This document shows positions 11,228 to 24,700 of a stretch of 64,000 nucleotides of DNA, piece after piece. Numbering within the stretch: position 1 is the first letter of the stretch; the number at the start of each line of letters is the position of its first letter. The translations under genes and the position numbers were made by a program. The DNA comes from Litomosoides sigmodontis (taxonomy: Eukaryota; Nematoda; Chromadorea; Rhabditida; Onchocercidae): the NCBI GenBank assembly GCA_963070105.1, contig OY718805.1, forward strand, positions 9,452,652 through 9,516,651, in the 5' to 3' direction. The notes beneath the pieces were generated by a model. That model saw only the letters and a program-made list of their open reading frames with translations. It had not been told where the DNA came from and searched no databases.

Positions 11228-14200
11228 CTACTGTTTAACAGTACGATACTTGTGCGTCCAACGTTCTTTCTTGTTGACATCAATAGATATGTCAAATATG
11301 ATGGGATTATTTGCTAGCTGAAATCGATCGTCCACCAATGAACAATTGACAAATTTTGTGTAACCATCCGTTGTACAGCCATATCCTAAAATTACTTCGC
11401 CCACACATCCCCAAATGAAATTACCGTAGCGAAAACTTATATTGGTCAATTGTGTGCTATCAAATGATACTGTAAAATTCACTATTGTACAATGTTTCTT
11501 ACGTAAGCGATTACACTTTGTCGTGCTTACGCCAATCTTCAATCGTATTTATTACGCTTACGTTGATCTTTTAAAAAAAAAGTCGTGCGAGTGAACACGT
11601 AAAGTGCTGTGCGGTAGAATCATTGATGATGAAAAGTAAAAAAAAAAAAGAGGAAAACTGCAACAAAAGATATAATTCATTTCAAAACTTGAAAAAGAAA
11701 CCCGAATGGATGTGACCGAACACGTGATACTTTGGTCGAATACGTTTAACAACAGAATTCAGTAATTCAACGCAACCAACACGTAATCCCGTCGGTAGCA
11801 TATCTCCATGACCTGAAGAAAAAGTTCATTTTTTTCAAAAATTATTATTAAAATTATAAATGAAATTTCTAATTTTTTGAGTAATTTGAACTTTTACACT
11901 TGCAATTGTTGGTTAGTGATTGCAAAGCAATCACATCGATCATTGTTCAGTAGTGAAAAGTAAAAATTGTTAAAGATGAATAATTAAATGAAATTTCGCA
12001 CTCCTCACTACCATCAATCAATCATTAATGCAAGAAATAACCTAGCGGGGGCGTATGAGTGATAAGAACATCGACACCAACCGGTATATCATTCCACTTA
12101 TCAAGTATGGCTTGCCCCCGCGGCAGATTAAAAGCCATATCATCATATTGCGGTATCCTGAAAGAAAAATCATCCTACGTATCAGAAATGAATAATAAAA
12201 CCAAAATGAACGTCATTCTTCAATTTGCTTGAAACGTTGAAACAGCAATGCTTACCATAACTTAACAACATCCCTAAAGCAGTATGCTTATACTTAGCAG
12301 TCACATTCTTACGATAATCTATCCAACCACTTCATACAACTAGAAATTATAAATGAGATTAATGGTGCTACACATCGTCATGAGAGAAAAAACAAACCAC
12401 AAAATTCAAAAATTTTAAAGATTAAAAATTAAATTATCAATCATGAAATAGAAGTATATGAGTGAATTTTGTCAAATACACGAATAGTTTAAGTTAGTTG
12501 TCAGTTGCAAAAAAAAAATAGCAAACATTTCATTAAGTGACAGAAAGCGGTATTTCGTTGAATCGAATATGGAAGAATACTAGGGTAATTAATTTAAACT
12601 GCATAAAACGAAATGAAACACCAACCATGGCGTTCCATAAATTCGAATACCAAATATTTCCGTTGAACTATCTTCTAAGTAAATTACATTTTCCAATTTT
12701 GCTTTAGCATTTTTCATTTCTTGTAGCGTAAACTCATTGCTAAGTGTTTGCTTCACAGCTAATTTCTTTTCACCAAATTTACTACCTAAAAATAAAACGA
12801 ATAGATTTAAATGTTGCCTTATTGTTATGAAATGAGGGATTTTTTTTTTGAATTGCAAACATATTTTAATTACTTCGAACTTACAATTGATAGTTAAAGT
12901 TAAGTTAAAACACTCTGTGCTACACCTTTTCTCCGTCATTCTAAAATTTTTTAGCAAAACGCCTCAAACACTTCGAAACAAAGAAGTTTCCGATTATGGA
13001 AGGCAATCTTTTGATTTGTAAGTGATAAATAGTTCAATGAAACGATGATTGATAGAAAGTTCTTATATATAATTTCAAGCTCAAATTTTACCATTAGCCT
13101 TCATGAAGCGATCGTCGAACGTGTATTCGTGATTGCCAGCAATTACCACTTTCAAAGTGTGCGGAAGTTGTTCTGTAAAGAATTTAATAAATGAAAAAAA
13201 AAGTTTTGAAAAATTATCAGAATATTGAAAATTTTCAGAAATTTTTAACACGGTTCAGGGATTAAAAACGAATTAAGAATGAATTAAGAAGTTAATATTT
13301 AAGTGTTTGAATGATTTGCTTACTCAAATATTTGCTAAAAAGTTCAATTTCATCCGGTCGACCGCATAGTGTAAAATCTCCCGCAACGATAAGTATATCA
13401 CCGAGTGGAACACGTTGCGGATCCGGAAATGACTGATGAAAACAAGCCATGCAAACGAATCGAACGGCATCTTTTCTTATCGGTGTACTCAATTTCATCT
13501 AAACAATGCTAACTCTAAATTTTCACTTAACTTAATAATAATTAAATTCTTAAAAAAGCAATTAATAAATTGAGAAGTTAAAATTCTGAAATATTTGAAT
13601 GATTTGCTTGCTCAAATATCTTTATCTCTCTTTCTCTAATCGTATTGGAAGCTGTTAAATTTGCTAAAAATCAAGAATTTAAATTAAAAAAAAAATTCTA
13701 CAAAACAAAGAAACTGAAAAATTGCCAATCGCTTGCCTGTCTTACTGTCTTCACAGGACGATTACTCTTAATCATCTCCCAAGCTATCGATGGGTCATCG
13801 GTGTATTTGTGCGGAAGAATCTGCAGCAAATAAAAATTTAATATCAAACACTAATTTTCAATATCAAACATTTTCAATATATAACAATTTAATATCAAAC
13901 ACTCATTCATTGGAATAAACAATTGCTTCATCAATTGTTTTTTTCACCCTCTTGTAAAGCAAGATGAACTACAATTTGAAAAATTTTTCGAAAAAAAAAT
14001 AATTTATGATTTTTGAAAATTTTACGAAATTATTTATAGCTTACTTGCGTTGTGCAATTTGAACGTCGTCTATTCTTAGTTGCACATCGTTGTTGTTTAC
14101 GATATTGAATGCTATTAAGCGGATTGAGGTAGGGCGATGGAGTTCGTTCATCATCCAGCTTCATCTTCTCAAACTCTTCTGTCATTTGAAGCAGAAGAGG

Positions 14201-14931
14201 CGGACACTCTGAACGATATTAGAAAGAAAAAAATTTTTTTTTTAAATATTCAAAATATTAAAGGAACATTACTGAAATGTTACCTTAGCATAATGCAATC
14301 GAAAGACTATTTTAGGTGGTAAAATTTATGCTCAACTTATGAATTATCACTCATTTGAAATTAAAATTTTATTTCAACTAATTTCTCATCATTCATCATT
14401 TGAAAAATATTTCTAAACTTTTCAATTTTTTGCAAAATAATGCCGATGAAAGGTTTTTTTTTCGTGTTTTTAAACCACTGAAAATTATTGGAGCTAATTT
14501 CTAAATCAGACATTTATTGCTTGCAGTAGATTTTGGCGAAAAAAAAAAAGAAAGAGAGAAATCAGTGAATTTTTAAACCGTGTTCATTTACTCCTCCACT
14601 AAAGCTTGGTTCCGCAGTTTCACAAGCACGCTGGCAAAATTCGTTTGAATTTTTAATAATTATTGAAGGCGCTGATTTACGTCGTTCTTTATGTGTTGCT
14701 AAGGCCTAAAATGTAGCAAATTTGTTAATTAATTAAAATTTAAGACTTTTTCACTTTTAAGACTCTTTCACTTTTTCCAATTATTAACTTATTAATTTCA
14801 AGTGATCGAAGAAGCAAATGCGTATTTTAACTGACAGAACAAAAATTTCGAAATGCTAAAGAATTGCGGAAGTTATATCTGCTAGTTCGCACTGGACGAC
14901 TTCCATCACTTCCGATTTGAATTTTTTCCAA
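11228..14931 (-). CDS. MPPED: MPPED-family metallophosphoesterase
   Basis: Exons in transcript order: 14836-14931 (tentative), 14592-14705, about 14045-14206, 13746-13820, 13324-13498, 13092-13172, 12626-12785, 12042-12157, 11702-11812, 11228-11385. Start not located. The core follows the vertebrate MPPED1/2 order: Tyr-Thr-Asp-Asp-Pro ... Ala-Trp-Glu, then Arg-Phe-Val-Cys, Ala-Gly-Asp-Phe-Thr, Ala-Gly-Asn-His-Glu, an Ile-Tyr-Gly-Thr-Pro-Trp strand, Leu-Pro-Arg-Gly-Gln, Thr-His-Thr-Pro-Pro-Leu-Gly-His-Gly-Asp, Phe-Gly-His-Ile-His and Pro-Ile-Ile-Phe-Asp near the end. The family are calcineurin-like phosphoesterases acting on cyclic nucleotides in vitro. The first metal motif, Asp-x-His in relatives, reads Cys-Phe-His (Cys codon 13442-13444); the other metal ligands are present. 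Activity may therefore be altered. The 5' exons before 14208 are weakly conserved and less certain. Confidence 0.85.
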
Positions 14932-17900
14932 CTTTACAAAAAAAAAACGCTTTATTCAATCAGTTAACAGCTGTTTGCAAAAACTTGAAATATATGCTCC
15001 AGCAAATTTAGCAATATTATTTTACTGCAAAAAATAAATTTAAATGTGAAATTTTAAGATGTAGTAAAATTAAAAACACATAAATATAATTGTGACATTT
15101 ATTTTTGAGAATTAACCAAAAATGTTCGAATTAATTTAGCATTGTTTTTTTCACCTAAAATTACAGTTATAAGAAAAAAAACTTGTGAATTATTATTCAA
15201 AGACCACTAAAATTAATCGAATCAAATTTTTTAAGTAATTTCCCAATCGGAATGCGGTAGAGTGAAATTATCTAACAGTTGCTTACGATGTGTAACATTA
15301 AAACAAATAAGACGAAGAGCGCTTAAAGCTGTCCGCAGTTACTTGTGCTATCGCAGCAAAAATTGTGCCGCAAAGGGTAAAAAGTTTGTCTGATTTTGTA
15401 ATTTATTAATTCACACTAAAATTTTCTAAAGTAATTTATTTCCCAATTTCAACCTTAAATTTTTAAGAGAGCAAAAAAACGAAACGAATAATAATGATAG
15501 CAGTAAGCAAACAAACCAGAAACATTATCGATGATGAAGACTGTGTTGATTAGTTTGACCAAAAATTTATCGCTGTTTGCTACTAATTATTTTTTTATCT
15601 AAATTTAGTGAAATTAATTGAAATTATCATTTGAAACATTCGAGCATACCGCACCGACGAGTAGTATCGATGTGGAAAACGATAGGGCAAAAGGGCAAAC
15701 AAATGAAAGGAGGAGGAGCCACGTGCTTCGAGTTTAAATATAATATTCATAAAAAATTTTAGACAGTTTTTTTTTTTGTTTTAGTGAAATTATCCGTAAA
15801 TTTGCCATTACTGTCACTTTTTTTCATTTATGGCAAAGATGTTTTCATAAATGGAATTTTTGTCTGAACGATTTTAGCTAAATTATTAAAACAACAAAAT
15901 TAATACAGTAATACAGTGGAAACTAATATAGTGGTTTAAATTCAAATTATTCAAAAGTTGATTTTTGCTAAATTAGATGATGTGAAGACAGAGAGAGAGA
16001 GAGAGAGTATGTGTGTGTGCGCGTGAGAGAGAGAAAAAAAATGATCAAAGCAAGTGTTTTTTTCGACAAAGAAATTTGGGCATTTTTAATTTTAGCTAAA
16101 TTATTAAAGTAATAAAATTATTCGTTAAATTTGCAAATGCATGTTGTTCTCCTCTGTGAAATCTGAGTGATCATAAAACACGCTGAGATCGATGCAATGA
16201 TTTGTGAGTAACGGATGCGGAATCGGTCAGATACATTTAGCATGCCAAGAAGAAAAACGATACCAATTATCACTCAATGAAATTATTATCAATGAATTCA
16301 ATGAAACTATTAAACAAATTGTTAAATTAAATTCGCGGAATAAGCATAAAATTGTCCAATAAGCAATGCATAAATAAATGGAAATTTTTTTAAACCTAAA
16401 AAATTCATAAATTTTTGTAAAATTATCAGCAAAATATTTTCCAATAATTGAAAAATAATACTGATTTGCGGAAAAATTATTGCTTGCATCCACATTCAGT
16501 AATGGAAAATGAAATTTTGGAACCAAAATGACTGAATGATTGATATAGAGGAGGACGAGAAATGAGTGATAAAATTTAACTGATAGTTTTTGGATCAATC
16601 ACCTTTACCACTAACCTCTCGCACTAATCAACTCCCTCTCGCTTTCTCTCTCTCCCTCCCACTCTCATTCATTTTTTCCTCTTATATTATTAGTTTAAGA
16701 GAAAATTTTTTCTTTTATTTTGTGTATGCGTACAACTAACACCGAACGCTTTTTTTTTTAGAAAAAAAGAATGTGCATTTAAACCAATTTCCCAAAATTG
16801 TAAAAATTATTGAATTTTGAAAAAAAAAATTAGTTTGAGCTAATGCTCATTTCATACGTCGATGCTAAACTCTTGTATCTAACCGGATTTCTTTAAACTA
16901 GTGGACCAGAGAGCAACTTGTTGACTGAATGCAATAGAATGAAAGATGAAGGAACTCCTCATGGTCCTCGCATACTAAATGCATTTTAAATTTGCGTTAT
17001 TAATATAAATATTATTAATATAAACAACCATCACAATGAAATGATTGTTCTTAAAATAATTCAAAATTAAACAACTGCAAAATCGTTTCAAAAATCCTCG
17101 CAACTAACTGATTGACTTGCGGTTACATGGCGGATATGGTGCTGATTTGTTTGATTGGGAATTTACTTTATGTTTAATTTACAATTATCAAGTTAAAAAT
17201 AACTTAGCATGGCATGCAGAACGTACTGCTATCTTCCCCACTCCACGGTTTTTAAAACACGGAATTTCCGGATAAGTTGTAAAAGGCACTGGATTAGCGC
17301 AAGTCACCGATTATTTGAGTTTGGGCATGTGCTTGATAATCAAATTAGAAATAATGCTTTTTTCCAAGAGAAAATTTTCTGATCCTCAAAATACAATAAA
17401 AATTTCACAAATTCATGAAGTAATCCTGTTTATCTTTATCCAATTAATTGGAAACGTTTCGTCTAGGAAATGAACTGAATAATGATCAGATCAACACAGC
17501 AGACGAAGTGAAACTTAAATTCTGATTCGTCCAATTTCTCAATCTCTTTCTCATGCACATTGGCAATGTTTGTTAACCCATAAAATGTTTAATATTAATA
17601 ATAATAAATAATAATAAATAGTGATAATAATAAATAATGGTAATGATAATAATAAATAACAATAATAATAATAGAAGAAAGCGAAAAGCCAACCTAAAAC
17701 AACCATGAATCAAAAGAAATAATCCTCAAAAATTTTGATAAAAATATTGGAAAATTCTCGGGGAAAAAGCGTGAACAACAAATCCTCGAAAATGAGCAGT
17801 CTTATAATTCAAGAACAAAAAAACAGGAGTTTGGAACAACAAAAGGAGGATGCAATTATCGTAAGGCACTATTTCACATTAATCCGGCTACCAAGAAATC

Positions 17901-18785
17901 CTATGAATGTGTGTGGCAATTTCAAATAGACTATTATTGGCTATAATTTAAACGAAATAGGATTTCAAAATCAACAACGCTTATCTATGTTGCTAGATTC
18001 AGGAAACTACAACTTGAGATTATTTTATATTCTACATGATAAAAGAGAATATTCGAAAATAACTTTCAGACAGTTGTGAAAGAATTGCAAACTGCTGATT
18101 TGTTAAAATAGAAACGACGCAACAATCATCAAAATTTTTGCAGTGGCATAAAAAATTCGAAATCTGCTCAGAAATTCTGCAGTTTCCGTAGCACTCTATG
18201 GGCATGCAGGAAGCATGCCTCGCCACTGAAAATGATATAAACATAGCTAATGTTTTTGAAGAAAGAGACTAAAAAACGCCCGAGCTAATTTGCCACCTGA
18301 TCACGTAATTATACACGCGTTCAGTGCAACTTTCGGATCAAACCAAGCTTGCTAAAAAAAGAAGCAGTAGGCAATTTGAACACCAGTGTAACACTGATTA
18401 TAAAGTGAGCATATCTGCGCAATGAAATTTGATCAACACTAAAGGCACAACATGGGAAGGAATATAATTGCTAGAAAGCTTCGCTTTTTCCTCCAAAAAA
18501 TTAGAACTAGTAGAAAAGGAGAGAGAAAAAGAAAGGCAATACAAAGATTTACAACCATGAGACGGAATTTCAAAGAGGCATAGATTATTTTTCGACTGGA
18601 AAGCGTTAGACTTTTAAAGTATTTAAAAATTATTAAGGCTGTGAAATGTATGACAGAACGTAGGAAATATCGTGGTAAACTATTGCTCTTCCATTATCAT
18701 TGCTATAGTAATCGATGCATTTGTAGGAGCACTCAATTAGTGGTGTTATTATTGCGATTCATCGGTTTTCGGTCCACTTTAAAAC
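14932..18785. other. Intergenic region with microsatellites
   Basis: No convincing exon. A compound (GA)n(GT)n(GA)n repeat lies at about 15988-16036 and an AAT-rich stretch at about 17590-17675. The open frame 16227-16598 (minus, 123 residues) is rich in Ile, Phe, Asn and Ser with no motif. The region should contain the 5' end and promoter of the phosphoesterase gene and the 3' UTR of vigilin; I cannot place either exactly. Confidence 0.5.
15988..16036. repeat. Compound (GA)n/(GT)n microsatellite
   Basis: About eight GA units, a short break, GT units with a CGCG step, then GA units again, in non-coding DNA. Confidence 0.85.
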
Positions 18786-21700
18786 TCAAAAACGACGCAC
18801 ACCGCTCCAAGCACCAGCAGCTGCAGATGTCGTTTGCGTAGTACCCATTGTTGGAAACTGCTCTTCGGATTGCATATCTAGCTGCCACGGTGCTCCTTTA
18901 ATTTCCACCTCAACACGAGGTGGCTGTGGTGGCTGTTCTACAACACGTGGAGGCACGTACTGACGACGTTCCTTAAACAGATGTCTCAATAAATGAAAAA
19001 TTATACTGTTAAAGCTACATCCTATTCATTTACAAAAATTTGACAGTATCTAAATCAATATTATTCATTTCCACTAATCTGAAATCAACCCGAAACAAAA
19101 CATCAGGGTAGGTTTCAATGCTGTTACTGAACCGTTTTCATTCCGAGGAAACACTCCCTCACATTGAAAGGTGAGCACTTTATGCTACAACGTAAAGTTT
19201 TATGATAGGCACATAAGACCATTTGTATTTGCTACCACCTTCTTATCACACAGTTAACAGAAAGTAAAAAAAGTAGTCACCAGTTATTTACTAATATAAC
19301 TAAAATTAAAAACCTGTAAGAATTCTTCCTCTTCCCGACGCAGTTGCTCAATGCAGTCATATACGGAATCTTCGTCCTTGCCTGCAATCACAACTAGATT
19401 CGGGTCTACATCGGTGCTCCTCGGCAAGCGGATTTCCACTTTGAACTCATCCATTACCTGAATCACCTCCAATCGTAGCATGTTTTCGTGCGAAAATTTT
19501 TCTTTGAGTTACACCATTTGATTGCTTATAACAAGCTTCTTTCTTTTAAAAACCCTACATTTCCTAACAACTTAAGAAACTGCTTCATATTTAGTAGAAT
19601 GATAATCAACAGATTGGAAATCACAACTGGTGTTAAGGAAGTCCCAACAGATAGAAACACTCTTAGAGATAAAAGTTTCTGATCATTTCATCAGAAATTT
19701 GAGTCACAAAAACAATTCTTATAAGCACAATAATTTTCAGTTCATATAAGATTTACCTTTTTTAGATTACGACCTTTTTGGCCTATTAAACGTGGATGAA
19801 AAGTTGCATCCAAGAAAATTTCTTGAGTGAAAAGAGACTGTGCTTCTCCAATTATTGCTTCCATCTCCTCCTTACATGCGTTACAGTTCGCCTCATAGCC
19901 TGAAAATGACAGAATTTGAAATTTGATTACTCATGTGTTTTCAATCAGGACCTTAATTCTTAGAAAATATTTAAATTTACCGAAAACAAAATAAATTGCT
20001 TCGTTCTCTGCTTTCCAGCTTTTAAATAATACAAAATTACTGGCTAAAAGTATGCTGTTCATCCAAGCAAAAAGTACCGGTAAGAGTAATTGTGTCTGGT
20101 GGATCATTGCTGGATCGAGGGAAAGCAATTTGAACATCATGTTTAGCACGCAATTCGTTTACAACTTTACCACGCGGACCAATTAATCGAACATGGTACT
20201 CTGACGGGACATCAAACGTAAGCTTGAAGGAGCGTAGACGCTAAAATTTAATATATTTGTTCATCATGATGTATTGCTGCGTTAAAAGAGATATATCGCT
20301 TAAATTAGGGCCACAAAATTATCTACTATCTTTTCAGACTTCAGAGGAGCTGTTTTTCACAAATCTCAGCCTTCATTTCAAATAGACAAACGATTAAGGT
20401 ATCATTTGTGTGCTTTTTTCCGCGGTGGTTGGTAAGAAAACTGGTTGAGCATTAAGAAATAAGTAAATACTCGAATTTCTGCTGCTTCTTCAAATTCACC
20501 AACACGCTTCAAAATGTCAGTCACGGCGGATTCAACGTTCTCGGCTGTTCCAGTTATCATGATTTCATCTAAATGCGTATCTTCTGGCGGTATCGAAATA
20601 TTAACATCATGTGCTTGCATCAAGGAACGTATTGTTTCACCGCTTCTGCCAATGAGAAAACGATGGTGTTCAAACGCAACATTCACCTATTGAATAAATG
20701 TTGTTGATGAAGATACAAAAAAAAGAACTCTGATCCAAATAGCAACTTCGAAAACCATTAAAATTTGAAATACGGTTCATCTTTTTCCATTTTTTAAAGC
20801 CGTAAATTATTTATATCATGGTAAGTAAGGTCAAAACCCCATGCCTAAATAATCGAAATTATCGACAAGCAGCGATAATAGAGGTTATAAAACTGACTGT
20901 TTTGGTAACAGGTACTAAAGCTTTAAGTGCTTCAGCAGTTTCTTTACAGTGTTCATCTCGTCCACTAATAGTGATAGTATCAAGTACTGATGGCCCATTG
21001 TCCATATTTTTTTCGCTTTCGTTTTGGGCATTTTCTGAAGAAATTACCGAATGGATAGAAAAGAACGGAAAAGAATAAAATCTGAGTAATCCGCTTATAA
21101 AAAAAGGACTAAATTCACCAATAAAATGAAGGAGAGTTTAAACATAGGAATAAAAGTATTCCAAGCCTTTCCCTCAAAAATTTGGGCAGTAGGCAGTTAC
21201 TGCTTTCTCGTAGGAAGACACGAAACAAGACCTCCTCTGCTTATAATGCAAATGAAACCACGGGACTAAACCACGGAATTAATGATGGATTAAGATTTCA
21301 TGAAACAATCCAAAACAGTACCTCGCAGTCTTCGATCAGGAAATTTAATCTGAACATTATACTTTGTCTGAAGTTCTTGAATTTTTTGTCCACGATTTGA
21401 AAGCAACGCACGATGATATTCACCTGGGATCTCAACCTTCAAAGTTACCTGTGATTCCTGCAACAGAAGAAAGAGTTTACGATAATATCAAAAAGACTTT
21501 ACGATAGTACTACTTTTAACAACTCATTTATCAGTAATTGACAGGATAAAACTGACCAAGTCTTCTACAATTTCTTCAATTCGAGCCTTCGCACACTCAA
21601 CACATTGTTTGCTTCCTTTTAGTGTCACCCTACTATCATTTGTACCAGCACGAGGAAATGAAATTATCACTCCACCATTCTGATCTTGGATTTCACGCAA

Positions 21701-24700
21701 TACTGCCGCACCACGAATAACGAAATGCCGATGATGCTTAGGGTCAACGTCCATTCTAGCTTCAACATTTTCATTCTAAAAACAGCAAAATTTTTTGACC
21801 AGATTTCTGAAATAAAACTCACTTATTCGTTAATTATTTTCAAACTTATAGCACAACAAAATTCCCAATATGTTTCTCTCAGTTCCTTATGATAACGAGA
21901 AACATAAAGTAGAAGAATTTTAAAATGTAAAATTAAGATAATGCTAAATGTTTAGCGATTGACATTAGGCAATTTGAATATCCACAATCAAACTACCTGT
22001 AGATATAGCAATTAGATTGTTTTAGCTTGCTCAGATACAACTCTCAACTGTTACACGTTGAGTAACATATTATAATGTTTCATCTCAAGAATAAAATCAG
22101 CTCATTCGCCATCATACAAACTAGTCACAAAAAAATGGATGCGGAGAAATTGTAGGCATACCCTTACCAATTCCGTTATCATTGCTTCAAGCTGTTTCTT
22201 CACTTCCGTCACATCTTCTTTCTTGCCAACAAGATGGATGATATCTTTGTCAGTATCAGTGTCGCGTGGAAACAATATACGGACATCGGAATACATTTCG
22301 CGAATCTAGACTTACGAGAATTTTCGTATTATTTATGCTGTGTCACGTTATACGTGCTCAACTATAGCTTTCCTTGATAGTCTTCAAATAAATAAGGTTA
22401 TTATCTCCTGAACAAACCTTAATGTCATTTACATTCGACAGTTTATTTAATTTTATTCGGTAGATCGCATGTTTTGTAGAGATGGGCTCTTCGAAACTGG
22501 GAGCTAATTAGACCTCTAACCCATGTTTTTGTAAATTTATTATAAAATTTAAAATATCTTGCCAATTGCATTTAAAATGAAACCTTTTTGATTCGTGAAC
22601 CTCCTCTTCCAATGATAAATCTGTGGAATTCCGGCTTTGCCGATACGGAATCTTCAAAGCTCGAAAGTTCTCGATCTTTTGCTAAAGCCATTAGCATTGT
22701 TTGGGCTCGTACAACGTCATCCTTGGGACCACGGATGCTGACCTACAACAAGACATATAAGAACGTTCGTAACAAAAAAGAAAAATGTGTGTACGCATGC
22801 AAAGGAACATTTGCGGTATTGCAGTTCTACATTATGTCAAATAAAACAGAATCAAATTAAATCCGTTGAATGAGAAAAATTCTGGAATGAATGATTCCTT
22901 ATTGTAAAATATCTTGCTTCCAGAATTTCTCCTTTCATTTTTCTTCACACTGATTTGACTATCAGATCAAATACTGAGAAAATTGTCAAGAGCAAAATAA
23001 ACGCATAAAAACCTTATCGGAACTGGTCTTCTCCGGTGGAAATTTGATATGTACACCACCACATTCATCCTGTATATTGAGTATAAGGCGACGGCCTCCA
23101 CCAAGAAGACGAGAATGAATTTTTTGAGGAATATTCATCTCCACTGTTATGATGCTAGCCTTTAACAATTTTTCTATAATCTTATTAAAATTAATTTATC
23201 TAATGTTTTTCCATTGGGAAAAAGTTACTAGCCGTTAAAGGTATACATTCCAAATTGATAAAAACAATCTTACCAATTCATTTTGAATTTTAGTTAACTG
23301 ATCAACAGCTTTTTCCACATTTACTTTCTTTCCTGTAACTGTAATTTTATCTTCGCCGATTTCGCCAGCAGGTAGATCAATTCGTGTTTGAGTTTCTTCC
23401 CGAATTTTTCTGATGTTAGCACCACTCTTACCAATGATGTGCTTATGAAATTCCTTGAAAATGGGAACTGTCATTTGGAAATTACTTTCCAGCTGAAATA
23501 TAACAAGCTTCATTTTCTTCTGAAGAATAACTGCAAACAAAATGATCTCAATTGAAATTATTTACAAATTCAACTGAGATAAAATAAAATGATACCCACC
23601 AGCTCTTTGTTCATCGCAGTCAACTGTTTGTAAGCCTTATCAACTTCAACTCTGTCACCTCTAAGATTAACGATGTCTGACTTTTTCCCAGGATCCGGAA
23701 AGGAGAAAATAACTGATGGGAACTGTTCACGAAGTTTCTGCACAGTTTCACCTTTGGTACCAATTAATTGTTTATGAAAACGCTGCTCGATAAGTATATC
23801 GCGAGTTTTTTCATTCTCCTAGAAGAAAACGAAATTTAAGTGCTATGCAACAATAACACATTTTCTTGATGTATTAAGGAAGTAAGTAAGTAACCAGATC
23901 AAAGATTGCTGTGTATTTAAAAGTATAAAATCATTCATAAATAACGTCAAACGTACGATTCTCCTAACGATTTCGGTTATCTCTTCGATTGCCTTTTTCA
24001 CGCCTTCTTTATTACCCTCGACTTTGATTTCATCCGAATTTGTTTGTTCATTAGGAATACTTATCTGGACTCCAGTTTCATCTTTGATTTTAGAAACTGA
24101 AAAAAAAACGCTCAATAAGCAATTGGAAGTAAGGAGAGTGTAATATACTTCTGATCAAGCTTTTTTCAGTGTTTAACGATGTTTAACTTTCAGAAACATT
24201 TCTTCTAAGAGGACTTTTTTTTTCAAATCATCAATGACGTTAGTTTATTAGCACACAAAATTTCTTTGCATTTACAAACTTCACGTAGTCTTCAAAATTC
24301 AAAAAGATCTAAATGTGTCCTGAAAAGTCTTTATTTAAGTACATAATTAAACTATGTGGTTTTAATTCAACAGGTGAGACTGACGAGTTTCACTGCTACC
24401 TGTGATTTCAACCTGTATTTCAGACTACATAAGTAGGTAAAGATGCAAGCAACTAGATATTTCATTTTAGTGCCCGTTAATTTTAGGCCAAGCAGGAAAA
24501 TAAATGATGAATAATAGCATAACAAAAACGAACTTAGAGCTCCTCCTCTGCCGATAACATGTCGATGAAGTGATGGGATGACTTTGATCGTTTCTGAAGA
24601 CATTTCGTCGGTTAGACGCTTGATTTGACAGAGTAACGACATCTGCGCTTTCTTCACTTCCTCCGGTGCCCCTTCCAAATAGATTAAACCATCTTGTTCA

